The notes under the pieces were generated by a model. The model had not been told where the DNA came from and searched no databases. It saw only the letters and a list, made by a program, of their open reading frames with translations. From the NCBI GenBank assembly GCA_023229785.1, contig JALNYV010000001.1, positions 682,001 to 746,000 on the forward strand: a stretch of 64,000 nucleotides of DNA, given 5' to 3'. Source of the DNA: Candidatus Dojkabacteria bacterium (lineage in GTDB: Bacteria; Patescibacteria; Dojkabacteria; SC72). The translations under genes were made by a program, and so were the position numbers. Below, piece after piece: positions 7,670 to 15,164 of this stretch (position 1 is its first letter; each line of letters starts with the position of its first letter).

Positions 7670-9577
7670 CTAATGTACAACACCTGTTTTGAAATCATTT
7701 ATTAATTGAACAACCTCAGGAACTCTACTTAAATCTCCACCTTGATTTGATGTCAAAAGTGGATTGTTCCATCCCATTCCATTCCTTACTGCACCATCAA
7801 TTCCTCTCCTCATGAACTCTCCATCAACTCTTGCAGGGTCTAAACCTTGTTGCTGTGCAAGCCTCATGATTATGGAATCTGTAGAGTCTCCAGGCCTAAT
7901 GTCAACATTCCATCCTGAAGTTCCACCAGGACCTTTTGGTATTCCAGTTCCTCCAGAGTTACTTGTCAAACCACCTTTTCCAACTTTCCCACCGGCATTT
8001 GTTACTGCACTATGGGCATGTATTAATCCATGTAAAGCGTTACCTAAACCAAATCCTGCACCAAGTCCTATTAATGCTGGTGCTCCATAAATTGCTGCAG
8101 TTACCAATGGTTTCAACCATTTTTTCTTCTTTTCTAGTTTAGCTTTCTTTTCTGCTTGTGTTGCTACATGTGATTCTAATAATGTTGTCAATGTTGGACT
8201 ATTTTGAATACCTTCGGCTTGTGCATCTCTTTGAATCCTTGCAATTTCTGTGTCAATATCTGCCATTTCTTGATCTAGTTTGCTAAGGTATTTTTCGCCT
8301 TTTTTACCTGCCAAATTAAGACCTATTGATCCACCAGCTGTCCCAACACCAATTGCTATTGCTGCTGCCACTCCGACAGGGGGAACAAGCAGTCCAACTC
8401 CAAGACCTATTGCTCCTCCAACCAATCCACAAATTAGCTTTATTTTATTTCTCTTTTTTGTTTTTTCCATAGCCTCTTCTTTTGCTTTTTGCTCCGCCTC
8501 CATAGTTTGCCTTGCTCTCATCTCTTGTTCTAATTTTAATGTAAGTTCTTCAACACTTCTTTTAAGTGCTGAGATATCCTCATCTCTTTTTTTATTTGCT
8601 GCCAATTCTTCTTCTGATAGTCTGTTTTCGGAAATAACAAGGATTCCTGTTTGATTGGCAATCTCAAGTAATATTTGTAGCTCAATTTCTAGTCTAGTTT
8701 TTTGTTCGGCAGTTACATTCTTCCCAGTTCTCAACTCATTTTGAATTCTTGTAATCTCTATATTGAGTGCTACAGAAGAATCTTTTTCTGAGCTTGATAC
8801 TGTGAGTAATATAGCAATCTCATTTCTAATCTTTGTTTTCTCTTCTTCTGGCGTTGAATTATCATGTAATTTTTCTCTTAATATTTCTATTTTAGTTTTT
8901 ATTGCTATAGAAACCTTGTCTGTATTTTTATCGTTTAATTCAACCTTTATTGTTCCTTCTGCTTCACGCAATGCTTGGCTTGTGACTGAGATTTTCAGAC
9001 CTATCTCTAATATGAGGGATTCGTTTTTGTCCTCGACCGCCCTCTTAAATTCTACCCTTAATTTTTCTAATTCTATCGTAAGTGTTTCCTTGGTTGTTTT
9101 TTCCACTTCTTTTGGAGGAGTATTAACTTCTCCTTCATCTTTTTTATCTGGCGATACTTGAGTCCCGTTAATTGTAATCTCAATGCTAGTTTTTTGTATT
9201 TGAGAAATAATACTTACTAACTTAGCAAATTCATCTGTATTTAATGTTCCTGAGGCTTGTTTGGCCTCTAAATCTTTAAGCTCATTTTCTAATATTGCCA
9301 ACTCTTGCTTTTGACCTTCAAAATTGTCAATTGCAATATTTGCAATATTCTTCCAGTCATGTTCCCTCTTTGTCACTTTTCCAAGCTCTTCTGAATGTTT
9401 TTTATTTAATGAGTCTCTTAATTTATTCATATCCTGCTCATTCTGTTTTGCTATCCCAGCGATAGCATCCTGTCCAATAAATACATCTCTGGATTTTGAA
9501 TTAATATCTGTAGGCATTGATGCAGAAAATCCAGAATTCAATTTATCATTGTAATCCATCTTTTCCTTCCCCGTCAT
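7670..9577 (-). CDS. Large coiled-coil protein with two glycine-rich hydrophobic segments
   Basis: 635 aa, no recognised family. Residues 70-330 hold several helical repeat units of similar pattern: for example KTKIEILREKL...TPEEEKTKIRNEIAILL and NIEITRIQNELR...TAEQKTRLEIELQILL. Residues 330-375 form a charged coiled coil. About 380-425 (LICGLVGGAIGLGVGLLVPP and on) and 495-525 are glycine-rich hydrophobic stretches that could insert in a membrane. The C-terminal 110 residues are Gly/Pro-rich, then a compact helical end. The frame is open for 31 codons upstream of this ATG up to a TAA that ends the 115-aa gene in the same frame. A later ATG (9559) has a better Shine-Dalgarno (AAGGA), so the true start is uncertain. 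Confidence 0.65.
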   Translation of the reverse strand: MTGKEKMDYNDKLNSGFSASMPTDINSKSRDVFIGQDAIAGIAKQNEQDMNKLRDSLNKKHSEELGKVTKREHDWKNIANIAIDNFEGQKQELAILENELKDLEAKQASGTLNTDEFAKLVSIISQIQKTSIEITINGTQVSPDKKDEGEVNTPPKEVEKTTKETLTIELEKLRVEFKRAVEDKNESLILEIGLKISVTSQALREAEGTIKVELNDKNTDKVSIAIKTKIEILREKLHDNSTPEEEKTKIRNEIAILLTVSSSEKDSSVALNIEITRIQNELRTGKNVTAEQKTRLEIELQILLEIANQTGILVISENRLSEEELAANKKRDEDISALKRSVEELTLKLEQEMRARQTMEAEQKAKEEAMEKTKKRNKIKLICGLVGGAIGLGVGLLVPPVGVAAAIAIGVGTAGGSIGLNLAGKKGEKYLSKLDQEMADIDTEIARIQRDAQAEGIQNSPTLTTLLESHVATQAEKKAKLEKKKKWLKPLVTAAIYGAPALIGLGAGFGLGNALHGLIHAHSAVTNAGGKVGKGGLTSNSGGTGIPKGPGGTSGWNVDIRPGDSTDSIIMRLAQQQGLDPARVDGEFMRRGIDGAVRNGMGWNNPLLTSNQGGDLSRVPEVVQLINDFKTGVVH

Positions 9578-9670
9578 TTCAGGTCTTGTTGTACCAATTA
9601 TTTGTCCTTTGTCATCAAACTTTGAATTTTGGTTTGTTTTCAGTTCTTCACTTTTTGCATCAACTTCCCG

Positions 9671-10018
9671 TTAAGAATCAGTCATTTTATCAGATGTCTT
9701 GCCCCAAGTAGCTGCTGTTTGTGTATTAGAATTGAATCTATTATTTACATCTGTTTGCTTTTGTATTGCTTTGTCCTCCTCTTGATATCCCTTTATCCCT
9801 GAATCTACAACTCCACGTAAAGCTTGTGCTGTTCCAAATGTTGCTGCATGCTCATTGATTTGATTTTTTGCGTGTCTTTGAGCTACAGTACCTGGTTTAG
9901 TAGTTCCGTACATATTACTGGCTTTATCAAATTCCTTTTCTTCTTGGTTCATTATTTGTCCAAATTTTTGTGATGCATTAAGCATTGTTCCAATAGTTGA
10001 TTCACTTGGATTTGCCAT
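9671..10018 (-). CDS. Small polar protein, in frame with the downstream 635-aa ORF
   Basis: 115 aa, hydrophilic, rich in Gln, Asn and Thr, no membrane segment (MANPSESTIGTMLNASQKFG at the start). No family recognised. It ends in TAA at 9671-9673. The following 31 codons stay open in the same frame and have the same polar composition before the first ATG of the 635-aa ORF. This is either one ancestral gene broken by a nonsense change or two adjacent genes. A TATAAA sits about 5 nt before its ATG. Confidence 0.6.
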   Translation of the reverse strand: MANPSESTIGTMLNASQKFGQIMNQEEKEFDKASNMYGTTKPGTVAQRHAKNQINEHAATFGTAQALRGVVDSGIKGYQEEDKAIQKQTDVNNRFNSNTQTAATWGKTSDKMTDS

Positions 10019-10140
10019 TTTATTTTATAATTTAATTTAATAGTTTCTACTTATCAGATTAATATAAGCCATAGACTACGTCAATAGAGAAATATCGATA
10101 TTACAATGTTAATTATATAGGACATTATCGTGTTTAAGAT

Positions 10141-11706
10141 TTATTTTGCTTCAACCAGATTAAGTTTTTGTAATAGGTTATTTATATTTAACTGCGGTCT
10201 GAAGTTAAACCAGGATAATTTAACAATATCCAGGTAAACCTCAATCATGAATATACTCCAAAATATTGATGCAATATCAAGTGGTACTTTGTAACTAATA
10301 CTGTTAAAAATCCCCAAGGTTATTGCACAAGCGAGAAATATAATTAAAAAAAGTTGAGGAGATACAAGATGGATATATAAGCCATTATCAATTGTTTTCT
10401 TCGTAACAACATATTTTGGTTTTTTGCTTCTACCATATCTTAAAACATTAAATAAGGCATTTAAATATACAGGTCCTAGTCCAAAAGATATCCTCATGCT
10501 TTTGACAACGTTTCTTTCTTTAATCTGCTCATCTCTTTTGATTGACCAAATGAATAGGTATGTACTTAGAAGATATGTAAGTAGGTGTAGAAAATAAATA
10601 ATGGGGTTGGCAATTATCGTGCCTTTTCCAGTAATAAGTACTATCCCGGGAACGAATGCTTGAAAAAACATCATTGCAGAAAAGAGATAAAATATTCCAG
10701 CCTCAGAAAATTGGATTTTTTGTAAAAATGTTAATCCTTCTTTTTTACCCCAAAATAGCGATCTAATTGAATCCATTGCCCAAACACCCCTTTGTTTGTA
10801 CATATTAGGAATATTTTCGTTTCCTACTTGAGCAATTGCCCCTACAATTGGTAAGTAGATTCCCTTCCATCCTTTTCTTAGTGCGGTAATTCCAGATTCA
10901 ACATCTTCAACAATGTTCCAAACAGGAAATCCTCCAATATCCATTAATGCTTTCTTTCTCCAAACAAGTCCTGAACCACATGGGAAAACAGAATTTGTTT
11001 TGTTTTTGTTTATCATTAAGCTTCTATAAAAAACCTTTTCTCTATTTGAAAAGGGGTCTCCAGGAGATATCATTGAATCCTTTATTGTTTGTACATAGGC
11101 AAGTTTTTCGTCATTTACTAATTTCCCAATTGTTTGCATTAGAAAGTCAGGGTCCCCTACAATATCGTCTGCATCTCTTGTTTCGATAAATTGGATAGAT
11201 GGTTCATTTTTAATCAAATCAAAAGCATAATTTAAGTTTCCTGCCTTCCCCTCTCCCCTTCTTTTCTTTGCATCTTTAAGTGGAGGATTTACATATATGA
11301 GATTTATTGAGTATTTATTTGCTAAAAAGTGGCAAAGGACTTTAACCTCACTGTTATAATCGTCATCTGAGACAATAATTAGCATTTTAGATATAGGATA
11401 GTTTTGGCTTATTATTGATCTAATAGTTGTGTCTAGAATATATAAAGGCTCTTTCCATGTTGGGATTAGTATTGCAATTGAAGGAAGATTGTTTTGTTTA
11501 GATAAAGGTTGGAATTTAGGTTTTGAATATGTCCAGTTATTTATCACATGGATAATTGTTGGGATAACTCCGAGGATTGTTGTAACGGTAAAAAAGAGTG
11601 ACAACTCCCAAGCATTTTGGTTAAATGATGTTAAAACAAAAATAGCATAAAGAATTGCACTTCCTATTGCTATTATCCCAATTGTTCTTGATAATGCTTG
11701 TTTCAT
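10141..11706 (-). CDS. Membrane glycosyltransferase family 2, cellulose-synthase-like
   Basis: 521 aa. Two N-terminal membrane helices, a cytoplasmic GT-A domain (about 75-330), then about four or five helices. GT2 processive synthase motifs are visible: SIAILIPTWKEP, VSDDDYN, the DxD-like ETRDADDIVGD, the acceptor-site NIVEDVESG (TED-like) and KQRGVWAMDS (the QxxRW region, here Q-R-G-V-W). It probably polymerises or extrudes a polysaccharide at the cytoplasmic membrane. No PilZ domain is present. It is divergent from a GH26-like hydrolase 55 bp away, a pairing that suggests a polysaccharide synthesis/trimming unit. The sugar cannot be told from the sequence. Confidence 0.87.
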   Translation of the reverse strand: MKQALSRTIGIIAIGSAILYAIFVLTSFNQNAWELSLFFTVTTILGVIPTIIHVINNWTYSKPKFQPLSKQNNLPSIAILIPTWKEPLYILDTTIRSIISQNYPISKMLIIVSDDDYNSEVKVLCHFLANKYSINLIYVNPPLKDAKKRRGEGKAGNLNYAFDLIKNEPSIQFIETRDADDIVGDPDFLMQTIGKLVNDEKLAYVQTIKDSMISPGDPFSNREKVFYRSLMINKNKTNSVFPCGSGLVWRKKALMDIGGFPVWNIVEDVESGITALRKGWKGIYLPIVGAIAQVGNENIPNMYKQRGVWAMDSIRSLFWGKKEGLTFLQKIQFSEAGIFYLFSAMMFFQAFVPGIVLITGKGTIIANPIIYFLHLLTYLLSTYLFIWSIKRDEQIKERNVVKSMRISFGLGPVYLNALFNVLRYGRSKKPKYVVTKKTIDNGLYIHLVSPQLFLIIFLACAITLGIFNSISYKVPLDIASIFWSIFMIEVYLDIVKLSWFNFRPQLNINNLLQKLNLVEAK

Positions 11707-11761
11707 AAAGTAACATTGATATTATACATTTTGACAATTTAAATAACAACCCATAGTAATT

Positions 11762-12841
11762 ATGAAGAACAAGCTTAAATTCATCCTCCTTCTCCTACTT
11801 TTAGTTGGTTTGTTCTCATTTTTAATTGTTTTTAGATTAAATAAAGAAACTGCAATTAAAAATTGGTTTTCAAACAGTATTCTTCCTAAAATTGAAACTG
11901 TTTTTGAAAAGTATATTTCTTTTAAAACATATGTATCTAAATACAAAATTGATGATACAAAAAGAATCGGTGTTGGAGCAGCTATTGAAAATGATGATCC
12001 AACAAGTTTTAAAAAACTACTCTCCTATGAAGATTTAATACAACATAAACTTACATATCAATTAATATTCATTGCTTGGGGAGATCCTTATCCTCAATTT
12101 CCTAAAGAGTTTGTGAAAGGATGGAAGGATTTAGAGATCACCCCTATCATTACTTGGGAGCCGTGGAAAAGAGACTTCGTACATTCTACAGTAATACAGA
12201 AAGAATATACCCTACAATCTATCACTGATGGAAAACATGATGATTACATTAGGCAATGGGCAAAAGATGTCAAAGAGGCAGAAATCCCAATTATTTTGCG
12301 ATTTGCACAAGAGCAATCTACTCCAGTTGGTTCGTTAATATGGTATCCATGGCAAGGAGATCCTTCCAGATATATTGCCGCATTCAGACATATTCATGAC
12401 ATCTTCAAACAAGAAAGTGCAACAAATCTCAAATATATGTGGAGCCCATATGCCAACTGGGATGAAGCTGTTATGAAGTACTATCCAGGAAACGCCTACG
12501 TTGATTATGTTGGATACACAGTAATTAATCATGGAACGGATACAAAGAAGGATCCTACATGGAAAAGTTGTCAGATACAATTTGTACCCCAATATGAAAG
12601 TATAGATTTACCGAATAAAGATGTGATTATTGTTGAATTTGGATCAAGTGAAAACGGAGGAGATAAATCGCAATGGATTTCTGACTGTTTATATCTATTT
12701 CAGAAAACCCCAAACATTGTAGGAGTTGTCTCACTTGAGCATGCACAAGATGCTAGTACTATTACTCAGTGGAGGGTTAACACAACACAAAAGAGCTTGA
12801 ATACGTTTATATACAATATAAAAAACGGAAACTTCAGATAG
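11762..12841 (+). CDS. GH26-like glycoside hydrolase, membrane-anchored or secreted
   Basis: 359 aa. An N-terminal hydrophobic segment (FILLLLLLVGLFSFLIVF) acts as signal or anchor. The rest resembles GH26 beta-mannanase/lichenase barrels: WEPW near 131-134, IPIILRFAQEQ with E183 as the likely acid/base, WYPWQGDPSRYIAAFRHIHD, KYMWSPYANWD, and VIIVEFGSS with E291 as the likely nucleophile. In typical GH26 the acid/base lies in RPxHEMN; here that is RFAQEQS, a divergent form. It shares a short divergent spacer with the GT2 synthase, so it may process that polymer outside the cell. Confidence 0.8.
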   Translation: MKNKLKFILLLLLLVGLFSFLIVFRLNKETAIKNWFSNSILPKIETVFEKYISFKTYVSKYKIDDTKRIGVGAAIENDDPTSFKKLLSYEDLIQHKLTYQLIFIAWGDPYPQFPKEFVKGWKDLEITPIITWEPWKRDFVHSTVIQKEYTLQSITDGKHDDYIRQWAKDVKEAEIPIILRFAQEQSTPVGSLIWYPWQGDPSRYIAAFRHIHDIFKQESATNLKYMWSPYANWDEAVMKYYPGNAYVDYVGYTVINHGTDTKKDPTWKSCQIQFVPQYESIDLPNKDVIIVEFGSSENGGDKSQWISDCLYLFQKTPNIVGVVSLEHAQDASTITQWRVNTTQKSLNTFIYNIKNGNFR

Positions 12842-12913
12842 CCCTATAGTATTTACTTCTTTTATCCCCCATTATATAATTATGCATATTCTCTTATGAG
12901 AATGTTCTTTAAA

Positions 12914-12950
12914 AAGGTTAAGAAGTATATCTTATGATATTCTTAACTTT
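12914..12950 (+). terminator. Hairpin downstream of the GH26-like gene
   Basis: GTTAAGAA (12917-12924) pairs with TTCTTAAC (12940-12947), extended by A/T pairs at the base, loop 15 nt, ending in TTT. It lies just outside the left 14-bp inverted repeat of the lipoprotein cassette. Confidence 0.4.
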
Positions 12951-12967
12951 ATCAGTGAAGGTGGAAA

Positions 12968-13020
12968 CACTACGTACATATAAGCATTTGAATATTTTGA
13001 ATATTTATATGTACGTAGTG
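12968..13020. repeat. 16-bp perfect inverted repeat upstream of the lipoprotein gene
   Basis: CACTACGTACATATAA (12968-12983) and TTATATGTACGTAGTG (13005-13020) are perfect complements around a 21-nt AT-rich loop. It ends 46 nt before the lipoprotein ATG. It could be an operator, a recombination site or an RNA hairpin in the leader. Confidence 0.7.
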
Positions 13021-13066
13021 ATGTTTACTACGATAAAATGTTCAATTTTCCCAATAGGAGAGGCAA

Positions 13067-13546
13067 ATGAAAACTCGTATCCTGTATGTTGTACTAGCCA
13101 TCGTTTTGGCAGCCATGTTATTGATTTCGTGTGGCAGCAAGTCCACCCCAATCCCAGAAGCCAACAATGGTCAATGGGTTCCGACCCTCCAGTCTGGGAA
13201 CGTCGTCAATTTTGACGCGTCCACACCTGCTCTTTCCGAGTGGGTTCAAAGGCAGACTGGTTACGTTTCCGAGTTAGATGCGGCCGCTGGCACGCACATT
13301 AATACCATCCTGGTCGAAGGTAAATCCTACTCCATTCACATGGGACATAACCAGCAGGCATGGCAAGCTCGTCTTGCAGATACTGTCTGTTGGGGAACGC
13401 TGTTCGTTTATCAGGATTCCTTGCATGGAGATTTAATCCTCCCAGCTGACTCTACTATTGTAGAATGGAATAACCTTGATAACGCGACAAGCGCCAGCAC
13501 CAAATGGATTACTCTTCGATCGGAGGCAGGTGACTGCATACCATAA
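13067..13546 (+). CDS. Small lipoprotein, foreign base composition
   Basis: 159 aa. A typical lipoprotein signal: positively charged start (MKTR), hydrophobic core, lipobox-like LISC with Cys at residue 22 (MLLISCGSKS). The mature part is polar, with two further Cys (about 108 and 157). No family recognised. Lines 13141-13200 and 13201-13260 contain 34 and 33 G/C of 60, against 19 of 60 in 12601-12660 of the GH26 gene. It has a classical Shine-Dalgarno (AGGAG, 6 nt before ATG), which native genes here mostly lack. Both facts point to recent acquisition. An overlapping ORF from 12934 in another frame is a shadow. Confidence 0.78.
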   Translation: MKTRILYVVLAIVLAAMLLISCGSKSTPIPEANNGQWVPTLQSGNVVNFDASTPALSEWVQRQTGYVSELDAAAGTHINTILVEGKSYSIHMGHNQQAWQARLADTVCWGTLFVYQDSLHGDLILPADSTIVEWNNLDNATSASTKWITLRSEAGDCIP

Positions 13547-13551
13547 AGCGT

Positions 13552-13598
13552 TTTTCGGGCCTCCGAGGAAATAAAAAATCCTCGGGGGCTTCCGAAAA
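13552..13598. terminator. Long hairpin after the lipoprotein gene
   Basis: CTCCGAGGA (13561-13569) pairs with TCCTCGGGG (13579-13587). An outer TTTTCGG (13552-13558) pairs with CCGAAAA (13592-13598), giving an extended imperfect stem. There is no U-run downstream on either strand, so termination is probable rather than certain. Confidence 0.55.
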
Positions 13599-13655
13599 CT
13601 CTTGCGTATGCATATCCACCTTCACTGAATCAAAACTTGAAAATCTTTTTAAATA

Positions 13656-14531
13656 TTATTTTAGAAATAATTCTAAAATTACCCCTTCATTATGCATATT
13701 TAATGCATTAACCACTCCTATATATCTATAATGCCAACTCTCATAACTATATCCAGTTATAGTTTCTTTATTTTTAGGGTATGAAATAACAAAACCATAT
13801 TTATATGCATTACTTTTTAACCAAAGCTCTGCTTTTGTATTAGTAAAGCTACTTCCAACGGCATCATGTATTGAACTTGTACTAAAATCAATTGCGGTAC
13901 CTAGTTGATGTTGGCTATGCCCTGCTCTTGCAGATATCTTGTCAGCACAAGAAACACATCCATCATTATAACTAACCCAGTAATTATATGTACTTTTTTG
14001 TGTTGAATATGACCTGTAAGCAGATGCAACGCTTAGATCTACTCCTTCTGCAATTGCAGCCTTATTCATCTTTTTTAAATCACTAATTATTATGTTTCTA
14101 ACTAAATATGTTCCATTATTTTTTGTTCTAATTTTACTTCCTTTGACATCCACTAAATCACTTGGAGAATATGAGCTTGGAAGTTTATATGTTTTATTTA
14201 CTAGTACCAATAAGTCATTTCCGCTTTTAGTAACTGGTAATATCGTTTTTGGATATTCCCACCAGTTTGCAGAAGTGGTTGTTGTCGTTTTAGAAGTTGA
14301 TGTATCTGTTTTAGTCTCCGTTTTTGTCGTTGTATCTTCATCTTCTATTAATGGCTTATCTGGAGTATCGATATCTACATCATCTAGCTCAATATCGTCT
14401 GTAACACCAGGTTCAATATATTTTGTATCAGTACCTTTTTTTGAAAAATAGTCATAGGTTTCTATCCCTATTATGACTAAACCAGAAATTAATATTAACC
14501 AAAGATATATTTTAAAATATGGGATTTTCAT
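13656..14531 (-). CDS. VanY-like D-alanyl-D-alanine carboxypeptidase (M15B), membrane-anchored
   Basis: 291 aa. One N-terminal membrane helix (YLWLILISGLVIIGI), an Asp/Thr-rich linker (about 35-90), then a peptidase M15 domain. Zinc ligands are H208 (GHSQHQLGTAIDF), D215 and H267 (ESWHYRYIG); E264 is the catalytic base; SAYRSYSTQ is the substrate-binding motif. It would trim the terminal D-Ala of peptidoglycan stems outside the membrane. Two Cys (192, 195) may form a disulfide. The start is fixed by TATACT exactly 6 nt upstream. Not linked to resistance genes, so a wall-maintenance role is more likely. Confidence 0.9.
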   Translation of the reverse strand: MKIPYFKIYLWLILISGLVIIGIETYDYFSKKGTDTKYIEPGVTDDIELDDVDIDTPDKPLIEDEDTTTKTETKTDTSTSKTTTTTSANWWEYPKTILPVTKSGNDLLVLVNKTYKLPSSYSPSDLVDVKGSKIRTKNNGTYLVRNIIISDLKKMNKAAIAEGVDLSVASAYRSYSTQKSTYNYWVSYNDGCVSCADKISARAGHSQHQLGTAIDFSTSSIHDAVGSSFTNTKAELWLKSNAYKYGFVISYPKNKETITGYSYESWHYRYIGVVNALNMHNEGVILELFLK

Positions 14532-14537
14532 AAATTG

Positions 14538-14543
14538 AGTATA
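14538..14543 (-). promoter_or_regulatory. Extended -10 for the VanY-like gene
   Basis: TGATATACT on the minus strand, with the hexamer ending 6 nt before the ATG at 14531: a leaderless arrangement with an extended -10 (TGn). Confidence 0.6.
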
Positions 14544-14554
14544 TCATTTTACGA

Positions 14555-15163
14555 CTATTTGAGCTTTTTAACGCTCTTGAATGCCATAAGTGGAAATATT
14601 GTTGCAATAACAGATAGAATTCCTCCAATCAAAACAACGTATTGAAGACCGACCTTATCTCCAATTAATCCTCCAAGAAATGCTGCAATACCAAGTCCGA
14701 TTGATGTTACTGAATCATACACTCCCCATTGAACCCCAGCATGGTCTGGGTTTAGAGATTTGCTAAAAAGTACTCTCCAAGAATTTAGATTCATGGATTT
14801 TGCCATTCCTGTAACTATCTGTACAGCATATAACTGCCAAAGTTCATGACTGAATGCAAGATATATTAGGGCTGCTCCACGGATAAAGTTGCTTGCTGCG
14901 AGGATAACCATCTCATCAATATATCCTTTCTTTGCATCCATGAATCTTCCAATTGGAACAGTAACAAGTGCCCCTATTGCTGTATATATCATTGCTGAAA
15001 CTCCATAGTCTGTTAGGGTTGCCCCTTTAATTTGTGATAGAACAAAAAGTGGAGCAATTACTGTAATTAATGCTGAACCACTCCATACACTTAAATCAGA
15101 AAGAGTTAATGCCCTTACTATATTGCTCTTCTTGAGCATTTTATTTACATATATCCCTCGCAT
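14555..15163 (-). CDS. Half-size MFS-like membrane protein
   Basis: 202 aa with six predicted helices, half the usual 12-helix MFS. The loop between helices 2 and 3 has the MFS-like VPIGRFMDAKKGY, comparable to the G-x3-D-R/K motif A. It begins 1 nt after the gyrA stop, so it is the last gene of the gyrB-gyrA transcript. It may work as a homodimer or be a remnant of a full transporter: the downstream bases hold no second half. No substrate can be inferred. Confidence 0.72.
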   Translation of the reverse strand: MRGIYVNKMLKKSNIVRALTLSDLSVWSGSALITVIAPLFVLSQIKGATLTDYGVSAMIYTAIGALVTVPIGRFMDAKKGYIDEMVILAASNFIRGAALIYLAFSHELWQLYAVQIVTGMAKSMNLNSWRVLFSKSLNPDHAGVQWGVYDSVTSIGLGIAAFLGGLIGDKVGLQYVVLIGGILSVIATIFPLMAFKSVKKLK

Positions 15164-15164
15164 A

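Larger units (their letters stand above)
12952..13628. mobile_element. Putative 677-bp lipoprotein cassette with 14-bp terminal inverted repeats
   Basis: TCAGTGAAGGTGGA (12952-12965) recurs as its perfect reverse complement TCCACCTTCACTGA (13615-13628). Between them are a 16-bp perfect hairpin, one lipoprotein gene of much higher GC than its surroundings, and a strong hairpin after it. No transposase or integrase is inside, so if mobile it would be non-autonomous. No target-site duplication is seen at the ends. Confidence 0.5.

Noticed and set aside
7764..9554. Several plus-strand ORFs opposite the 635-aa coiled-coil gene
   Set aside because: They are Ser/Phe/Pro-rich shadows of the charged coiled coil, without start signals.
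12934..13215. 93-codon plus-strand ORF over the lipoprotein cassette
   Set aside because: It runs through the inverted repeat and overlaps the lipoprotein gene in another frame; the lipoprotein has the signal peptide and Shine-Dalgarno.
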